The notes beneath the pieces were generated by a model, which searched no databases, had not been told where the DNA came from, and saw only the letters and a program-made list of their open reading frames with translations. This document shows, piece by piece, positions 6,359 through 9,000 of a stretch of DNA of 9,000 nucleotides; position 1 is the first letter of the stretch, and the number at the start of each line of letters is the position of its first letter. The stretch lies in assembly GCA_028818995.1 (NCBI GenBank), contig JAPPMR010000646.1, forward strand, positions 1-9,000, in the 5' to 3' direction. The translations under genes were made by a program, and so were the position numbers. The stretch is from Candidatus Poribacteria bacterium (GTDB taxonomy: Bacteria; Poribacteria; WGA-4E; WGA-3G).

Positions 6359-8116
6359 CTATTCTCCTGCTGGATGGTGATTATATTTAAGCACACCTTC
6401 TGCATCAGTAAAACGCAAGTATAACGCCCACGTCCAGCTGTTCTGCTCAACGCTACAGACAACCTCGTTCCATCCTGCTTTCAACTTACACGGAATCGTA
6501 TCGGCATCTGGCGTTATACGACGGTAGACTCGTTTTTTGTGAATTTCTGTACCGTTTAACCACACCGTAACTGTCTCATCACTGCCTAACAGCATGGTAG
6601 TGTCCATCGCTTTTGGCGCATAGACATAGGTGACCGCATATCCAATCACACCTGTATTCATGCCGATGTTTGCACGTAAATCCAGCATACCATTCGTTCT
6701 GGTTTCCGCTTCACGCCAACGGAGCGTTTTACCTTCAATGCCTTTGTAGGTTTCGTTCAGATTGATTGGATTTTCAGGAGAAACCGATGGAACATTCGTG
6801 TTAGAATCAGTCTTTGGAAATGGACCTAAAACCATATAACGCTGGACAAATGGTGACGCATGTAATACTTGATAGGAATCAACGCCAACTTTGTAGCCTG
6901 TAGCCTGATTTGATTTTCCGACACTCTTCAAAATAATCTGATTATCTCCTTGATTCAGTGGTATTACACCAAACGTTACCAACGTTCCAGCAATCAGTTC
7001 TGGGTGGTAGCAATTGTAAGGTTGACTGACCTTTGTTCCGTTAACGATTAATACCACTTGCCCATATTCCGGTCCGCGCGTCAAGACAGCACTGATTTCA
7101 TAGAGGTTTTTATACGGCACTTCAATCTTTTGATGAATCGCTACACCTGATGCCTCAGTGTTTAACGTAACATGCCCGCCATCAATATCAATTCCCGCAT
7201 CACGATACTTTTCTAAACTATACCTGTTCGATTCTTGTTTGACTAACAAGGGGACTGCCGATTGTGTATCCTTTGGCGGCAATTTCCATTGCTTTTCATA
7301 CCAAAATTGAGGCAGGGCATAGATATCGCGCGCTTCATTTGTAAGATAGAGATTGTAACCTTCAAAGCAGATCGCCTCTCCAAGAAAATTATGCCGCAAT
7401 ACCCACGGCTTACTCTGAATCATTTGTGCCAAGTTGCCATCAGTGCTGTGGTATACCCATAGAGAATTGTAGGTGCAGACAGCAAGTTGCTTTCCGTCTT
7501 TTGAAATACCCGCGCCTGTAACTAATTTTGCTTCTGCAAACTCACCGACACGTTCCAAAACCTGTTTCTTATCCGCTTTCAATGCGGGAAAACGGTAAAG
7601 CACTGCTCCCGATTGTTCTTTAGAAACAATATAAGGTATGCCGTTAGCAATAAATAACCCTTCCGCATCCACATTATTGTCAGGATAACGATACGGGTAT
7701 TTTGCGATTACTTCTGCTTCTGTTTCTGTAAACGGGTTCGGCTCTTTCACGACAGCCACATTTAAATCAAATCGCATTCTGCTATTATTGCCGATGTCGC
7801 CGATCCAAAGTTGCCCCTTATCGTCAATGCCGAGTGCTTCCCAGTCGAAATTACGTGAGCCGCGTATTTTAATTTCTCGGATTAATTCACCATTCCGTTT
7901 TGTTGCGTAAAGCACTGCTGGATTGCCGGAGTCGTTCAACGTCCAATAGACTCCTTCGAACTGTTTACTTGCAACAATACCGGAACTTTCACGAATGTCG
8001 GGATGTGTATATCTGCCTGTAGGTTGCCACGGTGGAGTGCCGAATGGGACGGGTTTTTCAGCAATAGCAATTGTGATGAAGAGGATAAAAACAAGCGGGT
8101 AAAGTAGCAATTTCAT
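6359..8116 (-). CDS. Secreted propeller-like protein with two C-terminal beta-sandwich (binding) modules
   Basis: 585 residues. An N-terminal Sec signal peptide (MKLLLYPLVFILFITIAIA, likely cut near residue 19-20) sends it out of the cytoplasm. Residues about 35-275 look like a beta-propeller: repeated blade-like segments such as ESSGIVAS, VYWTLNDSGNPAVLY, DWEALGIDDKGQLWIGDIGNN and VDAEGLFIANGIPYIVSKE. Many acidic and Asn residues in the turns might bind calcium. Residues about 300-420 form a first beta-sandwich, and about 424-580 a second, with YMVLGPFP and LLGSDETVTVWLNGTEIHKK typical of galactose-binding-like modules in planctomycete-type secreted proteins. No catalytic motif is recognised, so binding of a glycan or an esterase/lactonase-like activity of the propeller are both possible. 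The start has AAGGA at 8128-8132, 11 nt upstream. It is monocistronic here, convergent with ileS and divergent from the HtrA-type gene. Confidence 0.88.
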   Translation of the reverse strand: MKLLLYPLVFILFITIAIAEKPVPFGTPPWQPTGRYTHPDIRESSGIVASKQFEGVYWTLNDSGNPAVLYATKRNGELIREIKIRGSRNFDWEALGIDDKGQLWIGDIGNNSRMRFDLNVAVVKEPNPFTETEAEVIAKYPYRYPDNNVDAEGLFIANGIPYIVSKEQSGAVLYRFPALKADKKQVLERVGEFAEAKLVTGAGISKDGKQLAVCTYNSLWVYHSTDGNLAQMIQSKPWVLRHNFLGEAICFEGYNLYLTNEARDIYALPQFWYEKQWKLPPKDTQSAVPLLVKQESNRYSLEKYRDAGIDIDGGHVTLNTEASGVAIHQKIEVPYKNLYEISAVLTRGPEYGQVVLIVNGTKVSQPYNCYHPELIAGTLVTFGVIPLNQGDNQIILKSVGKSNQATGYKVGVDSYQVLHASPFVQRYMVLGPFPKTDSNTNVPSVSPENPINLNETYKGIEGKTLRWREAETRTNGMLDLRANIGMNTGVIGYAVTYVYAPKAMDTTMLLGSDETVTVWLNGTEIHKKRVYRRITPDADTIPCKLKAGWNEVVCSVEQNSWTWALYLRFTDAEGVLKYNHHPAGE

Positions 8117-8158
8117 TTAGCGGTGATTCCTTGAAATGGTTGTAATTTTAATGTCAAA

Positions 8159-8187
8159 AGTATAACATACCCAATCCCATTAGTCAA
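8159..8187 (-). promoter_or_regulatory. Sigma70-type promoter for the secreted propeller protein
   Basis: On the minus strand TTGACT (8182-8187) is followed after 17 nt by TATACT (8159-8164), and the TGT just before the -10 makes an extended -10. The start would be near 8152, giving an untranslated leader of about 35 nt. This is a strong-looking promoter, about 30 bp from the divergent -35 at 8218. Confidence 0.65.
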
Positions 8188-8211
8188 AACATTGCAAACA
8201 ATTTCATTAAA

Positions 8212-8247
8212 AACAGATTGACAATTTCTTTAAGAATCTGTTAAAAT
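8212..8247 (+). promoter_or_regulatory. Promoter of the HtrA-type gene with an overlapping inverted repeat (candidate operator)
   Basis: TTGACA (8218-8223), 18 nt, then TAAAAT (8242-8247) preceded by TGT as an extended -10. Transcription would start near 8254, leaving a 5' untranslated region of about 134 nt. A perfect 8-bp inverted repeat, AACAGATT (8212-8219) and AATCTGTT (8235-8242), overlaps the edges of both core elements. Its arms are 23 bp apart centre to centre, about two helical turns, which suits a dimeric repressor. A second short repeat, ATTGCAAACAAT (8191-8202), lies between the two divergent -35 boxes. The promoter is good; the operator is a guess. Confidence 0.6.
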
Positions 8248-8346
8248 AGACTATACAAAAATAGATATAAAAAACTTTGAAATAGTTGACTCCTTTCCAA
8301 TTTGTAGAATGTTGAAACCTTGCATGTGTAAAAGTGTATAAATAGT

Positions 8347-8380
8347 TTTAAATTCTACAATAATTAGAAATTTAAAGAGG
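8347..8380 (+). promoter_or_regulatory. AU-rich hairpin abutting the ribosome-binding site of the HtrA-type gene
   Basis: TTTAAATTCTA (8347-8357) pairs with TAGA (8365-8368) and ATTTAAA (8370-8376), 11 bp with one bulged A and the loop CAATAAT. The 3' arm runs into the Shine-Dalgarno AAAGAGG (8374-8380), which stands 7 nt before the ATG at 8388. Only the AAA of the site is paired, so the GAGG core stays free. The placement resembles heat-responsive hairpins upstream of stress genes but would be a weak one. Confidence 0.4.
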
Positions 8381-8387
8381 TATCCCG

Positions 8388-9000
8388 ATGAAAAGAAAAA
8401 CGGACCGGAAAAGAAATATAATCGCCTACGCTGTTTTGATCCTGTTTGCTGCTACTATCACTGCAGGAGCATCACCAACCAGCCAACCTGACAATTTGGG
8501 AATATTAAGTGCTTTTGAAAACGCCATTACTAAGATCGTAGATCAGAGTAAACCTGCTGTTGTCAGTCTTACCGTTGAAAGAAATGAACAAAAAAATAAC
8601 GATAATAAACCCCCGATATCCGGAGGTTCCGGTTTTATTTTTCGAAAAGATGGTCATATCTTAACAAACGAACACGTAGTAAGTGGGGCAAAAAGCGTTA
8701 GGGTAAAATTGTTTGATGGCAGAACGTTTGATGCGAGAGTCGTTGGGGGCGATCCGAACACTGACATAGCGGTTATTAAGATTGAGCGAGATGAAGAGTT
8801 TCCGTTTCTCTCAATTGCGGAATCCGCAAAGGTTCGGGTTGGACAATTTGCTATTGCAATCGGTGATCCGATGGGGTATAGACATACTGTGACGGCTGGT
8901 ATCGTCGGCGGCAAAGGTCGTTGTTCCCATCCACCAAATACAAAACTCTTTCAGTATCATTATAATTACCTCCAAACAGATGCTTGGATTAACAAAGGGA
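8388..9000 (+). CDS. HtrA/DegP-family periplasmic serine protease, N-terminal part (partial, 3' end outside window)
   Basis: 204 residues are visible before the window ends. A basic n-region (MKRKTDRKRN) and a hydrophobic core to about residue 26 form a Sec signal peptide, with likely cleavage near AGA-S. The protease domain begins near residue 40 (AFENAITKIVDQSKPAVVSLTV), with oxyanion-side GGSGFIF (79-85), catalytic His96 in LTNEHVV, catalytic Asp126 in NTDIAVIKI, and the GDPMGYRHTVTAGIVGGKGR region (159-178) typical of S1C. The sequence stops in QTDAWINKG, the segment that in this family directly precedes the catalytic GNSGGP, so the serine and any PDZ domains lie beyond the window. The family degrades or refolds damaged envelope proteins. 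AAAGAGG (8374-8380), 7 nt upstream, supports the start. It is divergent from the secreted propeller protein, with its own promoter at 8218-8247. Confidence 0.93.
   Translation, partial: MKRKTDRKRNIIAYAVLILFAATITAGASPTSQPDNLGILSAFENAITKIVDQSKPAVVSLTVERNEQKNNDNKPPISGGSGFIFRKDGHILTNEHVVSGAKSVRVKLFDGRTFDARVVGGDPNTDIAVIKIERDEEFPFLSIAESAKVRVGQFAIAIGDPMGYRHTVTAGIVGGKGRCSHPPNTKLFQYHYNYLQTDAWINKG

Noticed and set aside
8286..8342. Further promoters before the HtrA-type gene (TTGACT at 8286, TTGAAA at 8312)
   Set aside because: Their possible -10 elements are at poor spacing (13 or 19 nt); the promoter at 8218-8247 is clearly better.
8654..8914. 86-codon minus-strand frame inside the HtrA-type gene
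   Set aside because: It lies fully within a well-supported protease coding region and resembles no family; it is an antisense shadow.
1..9000. CRISPR arrays, tRNA or rRNA genes, insertion sequences, prophage or attachment sites
   Set aside because: I saw no spaced direct repeats, tRNA cloverleaf, rRNA sequence, transposase or terminal repeats on either strand.

Overview
The window looks like a chromosomal segment of a diderm (Gram-negative-type) bacterium: it carries the barrel half of a TonB-dependent outer-membrane receptor, two Sec-type signal peptides and a periplasmic HtrA-type protease. Base composition is moderate and slightly AT-leaning, and nothing points to a phage, plasmid or transposon. 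The secreted protein with repeated carbohydrate-binding-like modules, and the short GC-rich palindrome between genes, remind me of Planctomycetes or candidate phyla such as Poribacteria. That placement is a guess from style, not a demonstrated assignment.

Layout. (1) 3-1100, +: C-terminal part of a TonB-dependent receptor, cut by the window start. (2) 1116-2606, -: a cytoplasmic-looking fusion of an S1C trypsin-like protease and TPR repeats, convergent with the receptor and only 15 bp from it. (3) 2607-3125: a dense regulatory region with back-to-back promoters. The rightward one precedes a 42-codon ORF with its own ribosome-binding site and five Ile codons within seven, mutually exclusive RNA helices and a strong intrinsic terminator. 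A 12-codon second ORF and a hairpin next to the Shine-Dalgarno follow. (4) 3126-6269, +: complete isoleucyl-tRNA synthetase (ileS) of the long, type-2 kind. (5) 6270-6358: short convergent spacer with a perfect GC-rich palindrome. (6) 6359-8116, -: secreted propeller-like protein with two C-terminal beta-sandwich modules. (7) 8117-8387: divergent promoter region with an 8-bp inverted repeat overlapping the protease promoter. (8) 8388-9000, +: start of an HtrA/DegP-type protease, cut by the window end.

The most interesting signal is the leader of ileS. It has the parts of a ribosome-mediated transcription attenuator: promoter, Ile-rich leader peptide, a 9-bp antiterminator helix whose 5' strand is the last three sense codons, and a terminator that shares the 3' strand. 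This would let the cell read its charged tRNA-Ile level by translation and adjust synthesis of the enzyme that charges that tRNA. Leader-peptide attenuation is classic for ilv biosynthetic operons and pheST, and T-boxes are classic for ileS in Gram-positives. I do not know of a described leader-peptide attenuator on ileS. The helices and codons are read directly from the sequence; the mechanism is inference.
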